Below are positions 42,463 to 51,372 of a stretch of DNA of 64,000 nt, piece after piece (the stretch's first letter is position 1; each line of letters begins with the position of its first letter). The stretch is from assembly GCA_947460245.1 (NCBI GenBank), contig CANHGL010000003.1:48942-112941 (forward strand), read 5' to 3'. The stretch comes from Sphingobacteriales bacterium. GTDB taxonomy: Bacteria; Bacteroidota; Bacteroidia; Chitinophagales; JADIYW01. The position numbers and the translations under genes are program-made. The notes below the pieces were generated by a model. The model saw nothing but the letters and a program-made list of their open reading frames with translations, made no database searches and had not been told where the DNA came from.

Positions 42463-43134
42463 TTAATGTTCTTTATGAGTGACTATGAATTTAGATAGGT
42501 GTTTATTATACCAGTTTGTTGCAAGATGTGCTACCTGCTCTAGTTTGTCGTCCTCTTCGAACAGATGTGTTGCTCCATTAACTATCGTTAATTCTTTTTC
42601 GCAATTCAATGCATTAAATGCCATCTTGTTTAGCTCTATAACTTCTGTGTCTAAGCCTCCAATAATTAATAAGGTTGGAGCCTCAACATTTTTTAGGTAA
42701 TTGCCAGCTAAATCAGGTCTTCCTCCTCTTGAGATTACAGCGCTTATATTTGGTTTTAATTTTGCGGCGGCGATTAAAGCACATGCAGCCCCAGTACTGG
42801 CGCCGAAATATCCAATTTTATAATGCTTTATGTTTTCTTGATTTTTTAGATGTTTTGTTACTGCTATAAGACGCTCAGTAAGTAGTTCTATGTTGAATCT
42901 ATTTTCATAGATACTATCTTCTTCTTCGGTAAGTAAATCTATAAGTAGTGTAGCGAATCCATTTTGATTGAGTATGCCAGCAACAAATTTATTTCTTGGA
43001 CTATGTCGGCTACTGCCACTGCCATGAGAAAATAATATTAGCGAATTACTGTTTTCGGGTAAGGTCAAATCGCCATCTAACACTATCCGACCGACAGGAA
43101 TTTTGACTTTTACGTGCTCAATTATTTTTTTCAT
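42463..43134 (-). CDS. Dienelactone hydrolase-like alpha/beta hydrolase
   Basis: 223 residues. The oxyanion region LFSHGSGSSRHSPRN, the nucleophile elbow GYFGASTGAACAL (S113) and the later GGLDTEV and GATHLFEE segments give a Ser-Asp-His triad. No signal peptide. The substrate is unknown. The cassette with the PRTase and the erythromycin-esterase protein is repeated in other phyla. Confidence 0.88.
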   Translation of the reverse strand: MKKIIEHVKVKIPVGRIVLDGDLTLPENSNSLILFSHGSGSSRHSPRNKFVAGILNQNGFATLLIDLLTEEEDSIYENRFNIELLTERLIAVTKHLKNQENIKHYKIGYFGASTGAACALIAAAKLKPNISAVISRGGRPDLAGNYLKNVEAPTLLIIGGLDTEVIELNKMAFNALNCEKELTIVNGATHLFEEDDKLEQVAHLATNWYNKHLSKFIVTHKEH

Positions 43135-43185
43135 TCGGACTAAATTTTTCTTTTAAATGTAATCATACTTGAGGTTGCGATAAGG

Positions 43186-43197
43186 TGATATTTATCA
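43186..43197. promoter_or_regulatory. FNR-like palindrome TGATATTTATCA in a divergent promoter
   Basis: TGAT-N4-ATCA is the core of the FNR/Crp-type consensus TTGAT-N4-ATCAA and lies midway in the 112-bp region between the hydrolase and erythromycin-esterase genes. It would suit control of both directions by an Fnr-like protein. Confidence 0.4.
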
Positions 43198-43246
43198 TTT
43201 ACACTTTGCCTGTCTAAGTATAGATTTAAGTACTTATTGTGTTGTT

Positions 43247-44575
43247 ATGGGCTTTACTTATTTTAAGGATAATATGGATGCGGATGTGGAAAGTGTAGTC
43301 CGTGAGCATTCCATAGAACTTCATTCAATGAAAGACCTCGATTCATTGATAGAAAAAGTGGGAGATGCGAGATATGTTCTGTTAGGAGAGGCATCTCATG
43401 GTACTCATGAGTATTATACGATGCGTATGCAAATCACCAGAAAACTGATTGAAGAAAAGGGATTTTCTTTTATAGCAGTTGAGGGAGATTGGCCTGATTG
43501 CTATAAAATAAATCGCTATATAAAAGGGCATAATCTGGAGGCAAAATCTGCCTTTGATGTATTGCAGGAATTTCGAAGATGGCCAACATGGATGTGGGCT
43601 AATTGGGAAGTAGTTGCATTGTTGGAATGGATGAAAGTGCATAATAAAAAGTTTAGTAAGGATAGAAAAATAGGTTTTTATGGATTGGATGTTTATAGTT
43701 TATCAGAGTCGTTGGATGCTGTTTTAAAATATTTAGATAGAACAGATAAAAAAACTATGCAATCTGCGCTGAATGCTTTGAAATGTTTTGAGCCATATGC
43801 AGACAAAGAGGGTCAGTCCTATGCACAGTCTACACTTATAGTTCCAGACACTTGTGAGCAGGATGTAGTTAATTTACTAAAAGACATTCGAAAGAATCTT
43901 ACCAGTTATAATTCAGATGCTGAAGCGGTATTCAGTGCTGAGCAAAATGCTTTTATTGCGGTAAATGCAGAGGCTTATTATAGGGCAATGGTTAGGCCCG
44001 GACCAAACTCATGGAATATTCGCGATCATCATATGGTAGATACATTAAACAAACTTATGGATTTTCATGGTGCCAAGGCTAAGGCAATAGTATGGGAGCA
44101 TAACACCCATATAGGCGATGCCAGGGCGACAGAAATGAATAGGCAGGGCATGGTTAATGTTGGACAACTGGTCCGGGAAGAAAATGCAGAAACGGATGTT
44201 TTTACAGTAGGTTTTGGATCTTATGTGGGCACTGTTTTGGCTGGCAGTGAATGGGGTGGTGTGATACGGGAAATGAATATGCCTCCTGCAAAAGATAATA
44301 GTTGGGAGTCTATTTTACATGGAATGGAAGGTAAGGATAGAATCGTTTTTATGACAGATGATATGAAAGAGCAAATAGGTCATATTAAAATTGATCATCG
44401 TGCGGTTGGAGTAGTTTATCATCCAAGAAATGAATATTTGGGAAATTATGTTGCCAGTTATATGCCTTATAGGTATGATGCATTTGTTTTTTTGGATCAT
44501 ACAAAAGCATTACATCCAATTCACTTAAGTTCGGATTCAAAAGAAATTCCTGAAACCTACCCTTTTGGGTTCTAA
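43247..44575 (+). CDS. Erythromycin esterase family protein
   Basis: 442 residues. The family's catalytic region is present: LLGEASHGTHEYYTMR, AVEGDWPDCYKINRYI, the MWANWEVVALLEWM segment and VWEHNTHIGDARATEMN. Despite the name most members have unknown substrates, and genomic context (next to a PRTase and a hydrolase) fits the stress-associated subgroup. Mycobacterium tuberculosis Rv2030c is, as I recall, a PRTase-erythromycin esterase fusion in the DosR regulon. Macrolide resistance should not be assumed. Confidence 0.88.
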   Translation: MGFTYFKDNMDADVESVVREHSIELHSMKDLDSLIEKVGDARYVLLGEASHGTHEYYTMRMQITRKLIEEKGFSFIAVEGDWPDCYKINRYIKGHNLEAKSAFDVLQEFRRWPTWMWANWEVVALLEWMKVHNKKFSKDRKIGFYGLDVYSLSESLDAVLKYLDRTDKKTMQSALNALKCFEPYADKEGQSYAQSTLIVPDTCEQDVVNLLKDIRKNLTSYNSDAEAVFSAEQNAFIAVNAEAYYRAMVRPGPNSWNIRDHHMVDTLNKLMDFHGAKAKAIVWEHNTHIGDARATEMNRQGMVNVGQLVREENAETDVFTVGFGSYVGTVLAGSEWGGVIREMNMPPAKDNSWESILHGMEGKDRIVFMTDDMKEQIGHIKIDHRAVGVVYHPRNEYLGNYVASYMPYRYDAFVFLDHTKALHPIHLSSDSKEIPETYPFGF

Positions 44576-44608
44576 TATTTTTAGTTGATTTATTAAAATA
44601 TTGAAATA

Positions 44609-45199
44609 ATGAATGTAGTTCATGAGAATAAAAGAATAAGCAAACGCCAGACTCCAAAATCTTTAAATAAGGAAGGTGATTTAAAGCATCATCCCGAGTT
44701 TGTAGTACAACGACATAAAGCGAGAAGTTTACATTATGATTTTAGATTAGAAATAGGTGGCGTATTGAAAAGTTGGGCAGTGCCTAAAGGGCCTTCCATG
44801 AATCCTGCTGATAAACGTCTGGCTATTATGGTAGAGGATCATGCTTTGGAATATAGTGGCTTTGAAGGTGTAATTCCTACAGGCAGCTATGGTGCAGGTG
44901 TCGTTGAGATTTGGGATAGTGGATCCTTCACGCCTGTTGAGAATAAATCAGTCTCAGATGCTTTGACACTGATAGATGACTTGAGAAGAGGCGTTATTAA
45001 ATTTATATTACACGGAAGAAAATTAAAGGGTGAGTTCTCCTTGATAAAGATGAAGCATGGTCCGTCCAATGCTTGGTTGTTAATCAAGCATAAGGATGAA
45101 TATGCAATAGATGAGACATATAATATTGAGTTAATCAGCGATTCATTTGACTCAAAAAAATGGACATCCGCATGGAGAAGAGGATCAGTAAAAAGCTAA
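44609..45199 (+). CDS. LigD-type 3'-phosphoesterase domain protein
   Basis: 196 residues consisting of the LigD PE domain alone: FVVQRHKARSLHYDFRLE, SWAVPKGPSMNP, DHALEYSGFEG and PTGSYGAGVVEIWDSG. The domain removes 3'-phosphate or 3'-ribonucleotide ends during non-homologous end joining. It is separate from the polymerase gene 25 bp on, and no ligase domain follows. Confidence 0.92.
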   Translation: MNVVHENKRISKRQTPKSLNKEGDLKHHPEFVVQRHKARSLHYDFRLEIGGVLKSWAVPKGPSMNPADKRLAIMVEDHALEYSGFEGVIPTGSYGAGVVEIWDSGSFTPVENKSVSDALTLIDDLRRGVIKFILHGRKLKGEFSLIKMKHGPSNAWLLIKHKDEYAIDETYNIELISDSFDSKKWTSAWRRGSVKS

Positions 45200-45224
45200 A
45201 AATAATTTTTCAATATTATCAGTC

Positions 45225-46157
45225 ATGGCTATATCTACTGTATCTAATAAGAAAAATAAAATCATAAATATCGATAAGCTTTCTTTGAAAGTAACAAATT
45301 GGGATAAGATTTACTTTCCGGAAGATCATATTAGCAAAGGGGATGTTGTTGCTTATTATGATGGTATCTTTAAATATATCCATCCTTATCTCAAAGATCG
45401 TCCACAATCCCTGAAGCGCAACCCTGATGGAATTTTGAGTAAGGGGTTTTTTCAAAAAGATGCTCCGGAAAATACACCCGAATGGGTTAAGACGTTTCGT
45501 ATATTTTCAGTATCAGTAGATAGGGATACGAATTATATTATATGTAACGACAAGGCTACATTGTTGTATTTAAATAATTTAGGCTGCATAGAGATTAATA
45601 CATGGTTTTCTAGAATTCAGCACCTGTATAATCCAGATTATATGGTGATTGATATTGACCCTTCTTCTGATAACACATTTAACGAGGTTATAGATGTAGC
45701 ATTAGCAGTAAAGCAAATATTGGATAAAGCTATGGTGGATAGTTTCTGTAAGACATCAGGTGCTACTGGTCTTCATATTTATGTTCCTTTGGGTGCTAAG
45801 TATACCTTTGATATTGTAAAATCATTTGCAAAAAAAATAGCTCTTTTGACTCATCAATTAGTGGTGCATACAACATCTCTGGAGCGCTCTTTACATAAGC
45901 GGGGGAATAAGATTTATATAGATTATCTTCAGAATTCTCGGGGACAAACGCTGGTGATTCCATATAGCCTGAGGCCAAGATCCGGAGCTCCGATATCGGC
46001 GCCTCTATTGTGGAGTGAAGTAAAATATGGATTACATCCAATGCAGTTTAACTTAAAGACAATAAATATACGTTTGAATAAAATGGGGGATATATTTTCT
46101 GGCGTATTGGGTAGGGGTATAGATTTGAATAAGTCCCAGAGATTGCTCAACGAATAG
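45225..46157 (+). CDS. LigD-type primase/polymerase domain protein
   Basis: 310 residues matching the archaeo-eukaryotic primase-like POL domain of LigD: VTNWDKIYFPEDHISKGDVV, RPQSLKRNPDGI, FFQKDAP, YMVIDIDPSS (catalytic aspartates) and SGATGLHIYVPLG. It adds ribo- or deoxynucleotides at breaks. In canonical LigD this domain is fused to PE and ATP-dependent ligase; here PE and POL are split and neither a ligase nor Ku is seen in the window. It converges with the biotin carboxylase gene with 9 bp between them. Confidence 0.92.
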   Translation: MAISTVSNKKNKIINIDKLSLKVTNWDKIYFPEDHISKGDVVAYYDGIFKYIHPYLKDRPQSLKRNPDGILSKGFFQKDAPENTPEWVKTFRIFSVSVDRDTNYIICNDKATLLYLNNLGCIEINTWFSRIQHLYNPDYMVIDIDPSSDNTFNEVIDVALAVKQILDKAMVDSFCKTSGATGLHIYVPLGAKYTFDIVKSFAKKIALLTHQLVVHTTSLERSLHKRGNKIYIDYLQNSRGQTLVIPYSLRPRSGAPISAPLLWSEVKYGLHPMQFNLKTINIRLNKMGDIFSGVLGRGIDLNKSQRLLNE

Positions 46158-46166
46158 TAAATTAAA

Positions 46167-47645
46167 TTATTCCAGTCTGTTGCTGCGCCATTGAGAAATA
46201 TCTTCTGTGTTTCCAGACTCATGGACTTTAAGCGTATGATTTTTTTCATTTAGCAATTTTGCAGCAATGAAGCTGGCTAATTCTAATTCTTCCTGGTTTG
46301 TAGTGTTCGGATGGAAGTATCTTTCTACAAATGAGGTATCAAAATTTCCAGTAGAAAATGCAGGATGATTTAAAACAAATTTACCGAAAGACAATGTGGT
46401 TTTTACCCCTTCAATTCGATAGTTATCTATTGCTTTTTTTAGTTTTTCGATTGCATCCATCCTATTATTGCCGTAGGCTACCAGTTTAGCAATCATGGGG
46501 TCATAATAAATAGGAATATCCATTCCTTCATCAAATCCATCATCCACTCGAATACCTTCGCCCTTAGGGATTTGGTAAACTTCTAATTTTCCAATATCTG
46601 GCAGGAAGTTATTTTCAGGATCTTCTGCATAAACACGAAGTTCTATAGCATGTCCTTTTATCGTTAGATCATCTTGAGTAAAAGATATTTTCTCTCCTGA
46701 TGCAATTCTTATTTGTTCCTTAACGAGATCCACCCCTGTAATCATTTCTGTAACGGGGTGCTCTACCTGTAATCTGGTGTTCATTTCCAGAAAGTAAAAA
46801 TCAAGTTTATCATTTACAATAAACTCTACAGTTCCTGCACCCAGATAATTAACAGCATGGGCAACTTGTACAGCTGCTTCGCCCATTTTTTTTCTTAATG
46901 CCGGTGTCAATACAGCACTGGGAGCTTCTTCAACTACCTTCTGGTGGCGTCGTTGTACTGAGCAATCGCGCTCAAACAGATATACAATATTACCGTAGGT
47001 ATCTCCTAATACTTGAATTTCAATATGTCTTGGTGAGGTTACAAACTTCTCTATAAATACACTCCCATCTCCAAAAGCAGAGGTTGCTTCTGAAACTGCT
47101 AATTTCATTTGCTCTTCGAATTCTTGAACATGGTTAACTATACGCATACCTTTACCACCACCGCCTGCCGATGCTTTTATTAAAATTGGAAATCCAATTT
47201 CAGTAGCAAGATTTTTTGCTTCCTGAATATCAGAGATCGGCTGATCTGTTCCTGGCACCAAAGGGACATCAAATTTAGATACTGCTTGTTTAGCTGCCAA
47301 TTTACTGCCCATGATTTCAATAGCCTCAGGTGTTGGCCCTATGAAAATAATGCCATTGTCCTTACAGGCCTTGGCAAAAGTTGCATTTTCACTTAAAAAG
47401 CCGTAACCCGGATGAACGCCGTCTACATTAAGCGTTTTACAAACACTAATTATAGAATCAATTTTCAAATAAGATTCTTTGGATGGGGCAGGTCCGATGC
47501 ATACTGCTTCATCTGCAAAACGAACGTGCGGAGAATTCCTGTCTACTTCTGAATAAATAGCTACCGTTGAAATGCCCATCTGTTTACACGTGCGCATTAC
47601 CCGTAAGGCAATTTCTCCTCTGTTGGCAATCAATATTTTTTTCAT
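46167..47645 (-). CDS. accC: Biotin carboxylase subunit of an acyl-CoA carboxylase
   Basis: 492 residues, ~45 longer than Escherichia coli AccC. Motifs: ILIANRGEIALRVMR, GYGFLSENATFA, the ATP-grasp loop KASAGGGGKGMRIV, ERDCSVQRRHQKVVEEAPS and the active-site EMNTRLQVEHPVTEMITG. It carboxylates biotin on a carrier protein. No accB lies beside it. The extra C-terminal segment (EELELASFIAAKLLNEK...) resembles that of catabolic or propionyl-CoA type subunits, so acetyl-CoA specificity is not certain. Confidence 0.88.
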   Translation of the reverse strand: MKKILIANRGEIALRVMRTCKQMGISTVAIYSEVDRNSPHVRFADEAVCIGPAPSKESYLKIDSIISVCKTLNVDGVHPGYGFLSENATFAKACKDNGIIFIGPTPEAIEIMGSKLAAKQAVSKFDVPLVPGTDQPISDIQEAKNLATEIGFPILIKASAGGGGKGMRIVNHVQEFEEQMKLAVSEATSAFGDGSVFIEKFVTSPRHIEIQVLGDTYGNIVYLFERDCSVQRRHQKVVEEAPSAVLTPALRKKMGEAAVQVAHAVNYLGAGTVEFIVNDKLDFYFLEMNTRLQVEHPVTEMITGVDLVKEQIRIASGEKISFTQDDLTIKGHAIELRVYAEDPENNFLPDIGKLEVYQIPKGEGIRVDDGFDEGMDIPIYYDPMIAKLVAYGNNRMDAIEKLKKAIDNYRIEGVKTTLSFGKFVLNHPAFSTGNFDTSFVERYFHPNTTNQEELELASFIAAKLLNEKNHTLKVHESGNTEDISQWRSNRLE

Positions 47646-47790
47646 AGTGTATAGCCTTTTTTAGACTGAATAGCAGGATAAAAATACAAATCTTAAAGCT
47701 ATTAATGTACTTAAAATCTATTAATTTAAAATCCTTTTGAATTTGTGTTAAATAAGATTTTATTTTTTAGAACTTGCTTATAAAATAGCC

Positions 47791-47798
47791 TATTTTTG
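47791..47798 (+). promoter_or_regulatory. -7 box for the ccmB operon
   Basis: TATTTTTG fits TAnnTTTG 34 bp before the ccmB ATG. Upstream TTAG at 47767-47770 is a weak -33 at 20-bp spacing. Confidence 0.5.
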
Positions 47799-47832
47799 TA
47801 GGGTTGAAGATTTCAAACCTATTTGGGTTTTA

Positions 47833-48486
47833 ATGGAAAGTAAGATTTTAAAATTAGTAAAAAAAGAAATGCAGTTGGAGTGGCGCCAAAAGACTGCTTT
47901 AGGTTCCATATTTATTTATGTTATTGGCACCAGTTTTTTGATTTATCTTATTTTCCAAGGCAATATTACAATACCTACCTGGATTGCCTTGTTTTGGGTG
48001 ATTGCCTTGTTTACTACAATAAATGCTGTTTCAAAATCTTTCTTGAAAGATGTTAATGAGCAGTTTTATTATTTAAGATCTGTTGCTACGCCAATTCAGA
48101 TTATTTTTTCCAAAATAATCTATAATGCATTTCTGATTATATTATTGTCTCTGGTTGTTTACGCAGTTATGATTCTATTCTTTAATCAGAATATTGAAAA
48201 TAAGTTGTTGTTCTTATTTACTATTTTACTTGGTGCATTTGGCTTCTCGAATTTATTTACATTATTATCTGCCATTACTGCTCGTACTCAGAATTTTGTA
48301 TTGTTGGCAATACTTGGTTTTCCTATTATTTTGCCGTTGTTGTTGTTGATTGTAAATATGAGCGAGTTATCAAATTTTGCTATTCAGGATAAAGATATTT
48401 ATATGAACCTGGGGGCTATAGCCTTATTGGATGTTATAACGCTGATACTTTCAGTCGTTTTGTTTCCTTATATTTGGCGTGATTAA
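47833..48486 (+). CDS. ccmB: Heme exporter CcmB
   Basis: 217 residues with six predicted helices. The N-terminal KKEMQLEWRQKTALGSIFIYV and the GAFGFSNLFTLLSAITART segment are typical of CcmB, the membrane subunit of the CcmABC heme-handling ABC complex used in cytochrome c maturation. No ccmA ATPase gene is adjacent. It ends directly against ccmC. The products would serve the c-type hemes of ActA and ActE. Confidence 0.9.
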   Translation: MESKILKLVKKEMQLEWRQKTALGSIFIYVIGTSFLIYLIFQGNITIPTWIALFWVIALFTTINAVSKSFLKDVNEQFYYLRSVATPIQIIFSKIIYNAFLIILLSLVVYAVMILFFNQNIENKLLFLFTILLGAFGFSNLFTLLSAITARTQNFVLLAILGFPIILPLLLLIVNMSELSNFAIQDKDIYMNLGAIALLDVITLILSVVLFPYIWRD

Positions 48487-49170
48487 ATGAAAAGCATGAA
48501 GTATTGGTGGAAATATCTTTGTATTATTCTGTTGCTGTATACCGTTGTTATGGGTTTTTCAGGCCCTATTCCTCAAATGAATATTTTGGAGCAATCTATC
48601 CGTAATTTGTATTTTCATGTACCTATGTGGTTTTCCATGATGGTCTTGATGTTCGCATCTATGGTGTATAGCATACGCTATCTTAGTAAACAGAAAATAC
48701 AGGATGATATTAAAGCGTCTAGCTATGCTACTGTCGGATTCCTGTTTGGTATCCTTGGAATTATTACAGGGTCTATTTGGGCAAGAGTTACCTGGGGGGC
48801 ATGGTGGGTTTTTCAGGAAGTTAAACTAAATGGAGCTGCTGCTGCACTATTAATTTATGGCGCATATTTCATTTTGCGGGGTTCATTTGACGAAGAAGAA
48901 AAAAAAGCCAGATTCTCTGCAGTGTATTCCATTTTTGCTTTTACCATGTTTATGGTATTTATTAATGTAATTCCTCGTATCAGCAATTCTTCATTGCATC
49001 CTGGAAATGGAGGGAATCCAGGGTTTAATAGTTATGATTTGGATAGTAATTTAAGAATGGTATTTTATCCTGCAGTAATAGGCTGGATTTTATTATCCGT
49101 GTGGATTGCTTCATTAATCATTCGTATGAAAAATGTACACAGAAAGATACATCATTTAGATATAGATTAG
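48487..49170 (+). CDS. ccmC: Cytochrome c biogenesis protein CcmC
   Basis: 227 residues with six helices. The heme-binding tryptophan-rich loop reads RVTWGAWWVFQEVKLNGAA, a variant of the WGxxWxWD motif, and the flanking histidines (FHVPMWFSMM, SSLHPGNGG) are in place. It loads heme onto CcmE in system I maturation. It begins at the base after ccmB. Confidence 0.92.
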   Translation: MKSMKYWWKYLCIILLLYTVVMGFSGPIPQMNILEQSIRNLYFHVPMWFSMMVLMFASMVYSIRYLSKQKIQDDIKASSYATVGFLFGILGIITGSIWARVTWGAWWVFQEVKLNGAAAALLIYGAYFILRGSFDEEEKKARFSAVYSIFAFTMFMVFINVIPRISNSSLHPGNGGNPGFNSYDLDSNLRMVFYPAVIGWILLSVWIASLIIRMKNVHRKIHHLDID

Positions 49171-49204
49171 TTATTAACATCTTTTAGAAAAAATATTTAA
49201 GTCA

Positions 49205-49417
49205 ATGTCTAAAAAATCTGCCATTTTAATTTTACTTTTCGCCTTCGTTTCTAAATTGTTAAATGCCAAATCACTCCCTATGACGGAACAACTCATGCAG
49301 CAAGGCAAAATTTATGCAGTTATTGCTATAGTTGGTGTGATACTGTTAGGGGTTTTTGCTTTTCTTTTTTATTTAGAGCGAAGACTTCGTAATCTTGAAC
49401 AAGAAATAAAAAAATAA
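49205..49417 (+). CDS. CcmD-like small membrane protein
   Basis: 70 residues: a signal-peptide-like start, then one helix (~36-58, [21 protein letters not shown]) and a charged tail [13 protein letters not shown]. Size, topology and place after ccmC fit CcmD, which helps release holo-CcmE. It ends two bases before the dehydrogenase gene. Confidence 0.75.
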   Translation: MSKKSAILILLFAFVSKLLNAKSLPMTEQLMQQGKIYAVIAIVGVILLGVFAFLFYLERRLRNLEQEIKK

Positions 49418-49419
49418 AT

Positions 49420-50826
49420 ATGACGAATCATCCTAAGTTTTTTCAAAACGTTCAGACGTATGTAGATCAGGCTGCAGCTTTTACTAAATTCCCTAATGGA
49501 TTAATAGATCAGATAAAGGCTTGCAATGCAGTATATCAAATTCACTTTCCTGTTAAGATAGGTAATGATATTCAGGTAATAGAAGCATATCGTGTACAAC
49601 ATAGTCATCACAAGCTTCCAACTAAGGGAGGTATCCGCTATAGTGAGATGGTAGACCAGGATGAGGTTATGGCTTTGGCTGCGTTAATGACTTATAAATG
49701 TGCCGTAGTGGATGTTCCTTTCGGTGGTGCAAAGGGAGGAATCAAAATTAATCCCAAGAATTACACTGAGGAACAATTAGAAAAGATTACGCGCAGGTAT
49801 ACCTTTGAGCTTATAAAGAAAGGTTTCATCGGGCCATCTCTTGATGTTCCCGCGCCGGATTATGGCACAGGAGAAAGAGAGATGAGTTGGATAGTAGATA
49901 CCTATATACAATTTAATCCTTCTCAAATTGATGCGGCAGGATGTGTAACGGGTAAGCCAATATCACTGGGTGGCGTGCATGGCAGAACGGAAGCTACAGG
50001 ACGCGGTGTTTTTTATGGACTTAAGCAAGCTTGTAGCCATGCGGACGATATGAAGAAATTGGGGCTTACACCAGGGCTTGCAGGAAAGAGAGTGATTGTG
50101 CAGGGATTTGGTAATGTGGGATATTACACAGCAAAGGTAATGCAGGAAAATGGCGCATTTATTGTAGGTATTGCAGAGTTTGAAGGTGGATTATATAATC
50201 CTAAAGGAATAGATATTGAGGACTTGAAGACTTACCAGAAAGAAAATAAAACGATTAGAAATTATCCAAAGGCTAAGTTTGTAAAGCATTCTAACGAGTT
50301 GATGGAATATGATTGCGATATCCTGGTACCGGCTGCATTGGAGAATCAGATTACTAAAGAAAATGCTCCAAGGATCAAGGCTAAGATTATTGGTGAAGGA
50401 GCTAATGGTCCTGTTACGCCTGAGGCAGAGCAGATTCTTTTAAAAAAAGGAGTATTGATTATTGCAGATCTTTATCTCAATGCTGGTGGTGTTACTGTGT
50501 CTTATTTTGAATGGTTGAAGAACTTATCACACGTAAGTTTTGGCAGATTGGATCACCGTTTTCAGGAATCTTCTTTTAATCAATTGATGGATATGATTGA
50601 AAAGAATACAGGAAAGAAAATTTCAAAGCAGGAACGCGATGTTGTACACGGTGCCAGTGAATTAGATTTGGTCCGTTCTGGTTTAGAAGATACTATGATT
50701 TATTCTTATGAAAACATCCACGAAATCTGGAAACAGCATAAGAAAATTAGTTTCCGTACAGCAGCATTTATCAATGCGCTCAATAAAATAGGAGCATCTT
50801 ATATGGAGTTGGGTGTTTTCCCTTAA
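49420..50826 (+). CDS. Glu/Leu/Phe/Val dehydrogenase
   Basis: 468 residues. Motifs: [13 protein letters not shown], the catalytic Lys region [34 protein letters not shown], the NAD(P)-binding [14 protein letters not shown] and [12 protein letters not shown]. Glutamate dehydrogenase is the most likely activity. It is longer than the usual ~420 residues because of an insert near the C terminus (~375-410). It is translationally close to the ccm genes (2 bp), an odd metabolic partner. Confidence 0.9.
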   Translation: MTNHPKFFQNVQTYVDQAAAFTKFPNGLIDQIKACNAVYQIHFPVKIGNDIQVIEAYRVQHSHHKLPTKGGIRYSEMVDQDEVMALAALMTYKCAVVDVPFGGAKGGIKINPKNYTEEQLEKITRRYTFELIKKGFIGPSLDVPAPDYGTGEREMSWIVDTYIQFNPSQIDAAGCVTGKPISLGGVHGRTEATGRGVFYGLKQACSHADDMKKLGLTPGLAGKRVIVQGFGNVGYYTAKVMQENGAFIVGIAEFEGGLYNPKGIDIEDLKTYQKENKTIRNYPKAKFVKHSNELMEYDCDILVPAALENQITKENAPRIKAKIIGEGANGPVTPEAEQILLKKGVLIIADLYLNAGGVTVSYFEWLKNLSHVSFGRLDHRFQESSFNQLMDMIEKNTGKKISKQERDVVHGASELDLVRSGLEDTMIYSYENIHEIWKQHKKISFRTAAFINALNKIGASYMELGVFP

Positions 50827-50912
50827 TTCTAAAGTATTCTCGCTATTGGGTTTTCCACAAGTCTGCATATGATTCTGGGCAGTAAGGGTTCAGAATACTG
50901 TATTTTTACTGT

Positions 50913-50931
50913 TGTAGTTTATTTTACTACA
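50913..50931 (+). other. Small hairpin after the dehydrogenase gene
   Basis: TGTAGT-TTATTTT-ACTACA can form a 6-bp stem 87 bp after the stop. No T-run follows, so termination here is doubtful. Confidence 0.25.
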
Positions 50932-50959
50932 GGTATTATTCTTATTTAATTGTAGAATT

Positions 50960-51349
50960 ATGAAAACAGTAAAAATTTGTCTTTTAGGCACCTTATTTCT
51001 TTTTTCACCATTTCTTTTCTCTAAATCAGATGTGGTTACCAAGCCACAATTTCCAGGAGGAGATAAAGCGTTAGTACAATTTTTAAATAATAATGTCCGG
51101 TATCCTGAAGAGGCTCAGAAGCAAAAATGGGAAGGAAATACATTAGTGGCATTTAGCGTGAATGAAGATGGTACAATAGCTAATCCAAGGGTTTTAAAGT
51201 CATCCTGGCTTATTTTAGACAATGAAGCTTTGCGTGTTGTGAAGATGATGCCCAAGTGGTTGCCTGCTACAGAAAATGGAGTAAATAAGAAGGAGATGGT
51301 AGTGCTACCCATTTTATTTGATCTTAAGAAAAAGAATATTCAATATTGA
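50960..51349 (+). CDS. TonB C-terminal domain protein, secreted
   Basis: 129 residues: a signal-peptide or anchor segment (1-20) followed directly by a TonB C-terminal domain (FPGGDKALVQFLNNNVRYPEEAQK, GNTLVAFSVNEDGTI, MMPKWLPATENGVN). The proline-rich spacer of true TonB is missing, so it is unlikely to span the periplasm to energise a receptor. Short proteins of this kind are common in Bacteroidota and their role is unclear. Confidence 0.8.
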   Translation: MKTVKICLLGTLFLFSPFLFSKSDVVTKPQFPGGDKALVQFLNNNVRYPEEAQKQKWEGNTLVAFSVNEDGTIANPRVLKSSWLILDNEALRVVKMMPKWLPATENGVNKKEMVVLPILFDLKKKNIQY

Positions 51350-51372
51350 CGAAGACTAGTAAATAAAATTTC

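Noticed and set aside
43247-44575. Macrolide resistance gene
   Set aside because: The family name alone does not show drug hydrolysis; the gene neighbours indicate the chromosomal stress-associated subgroup.
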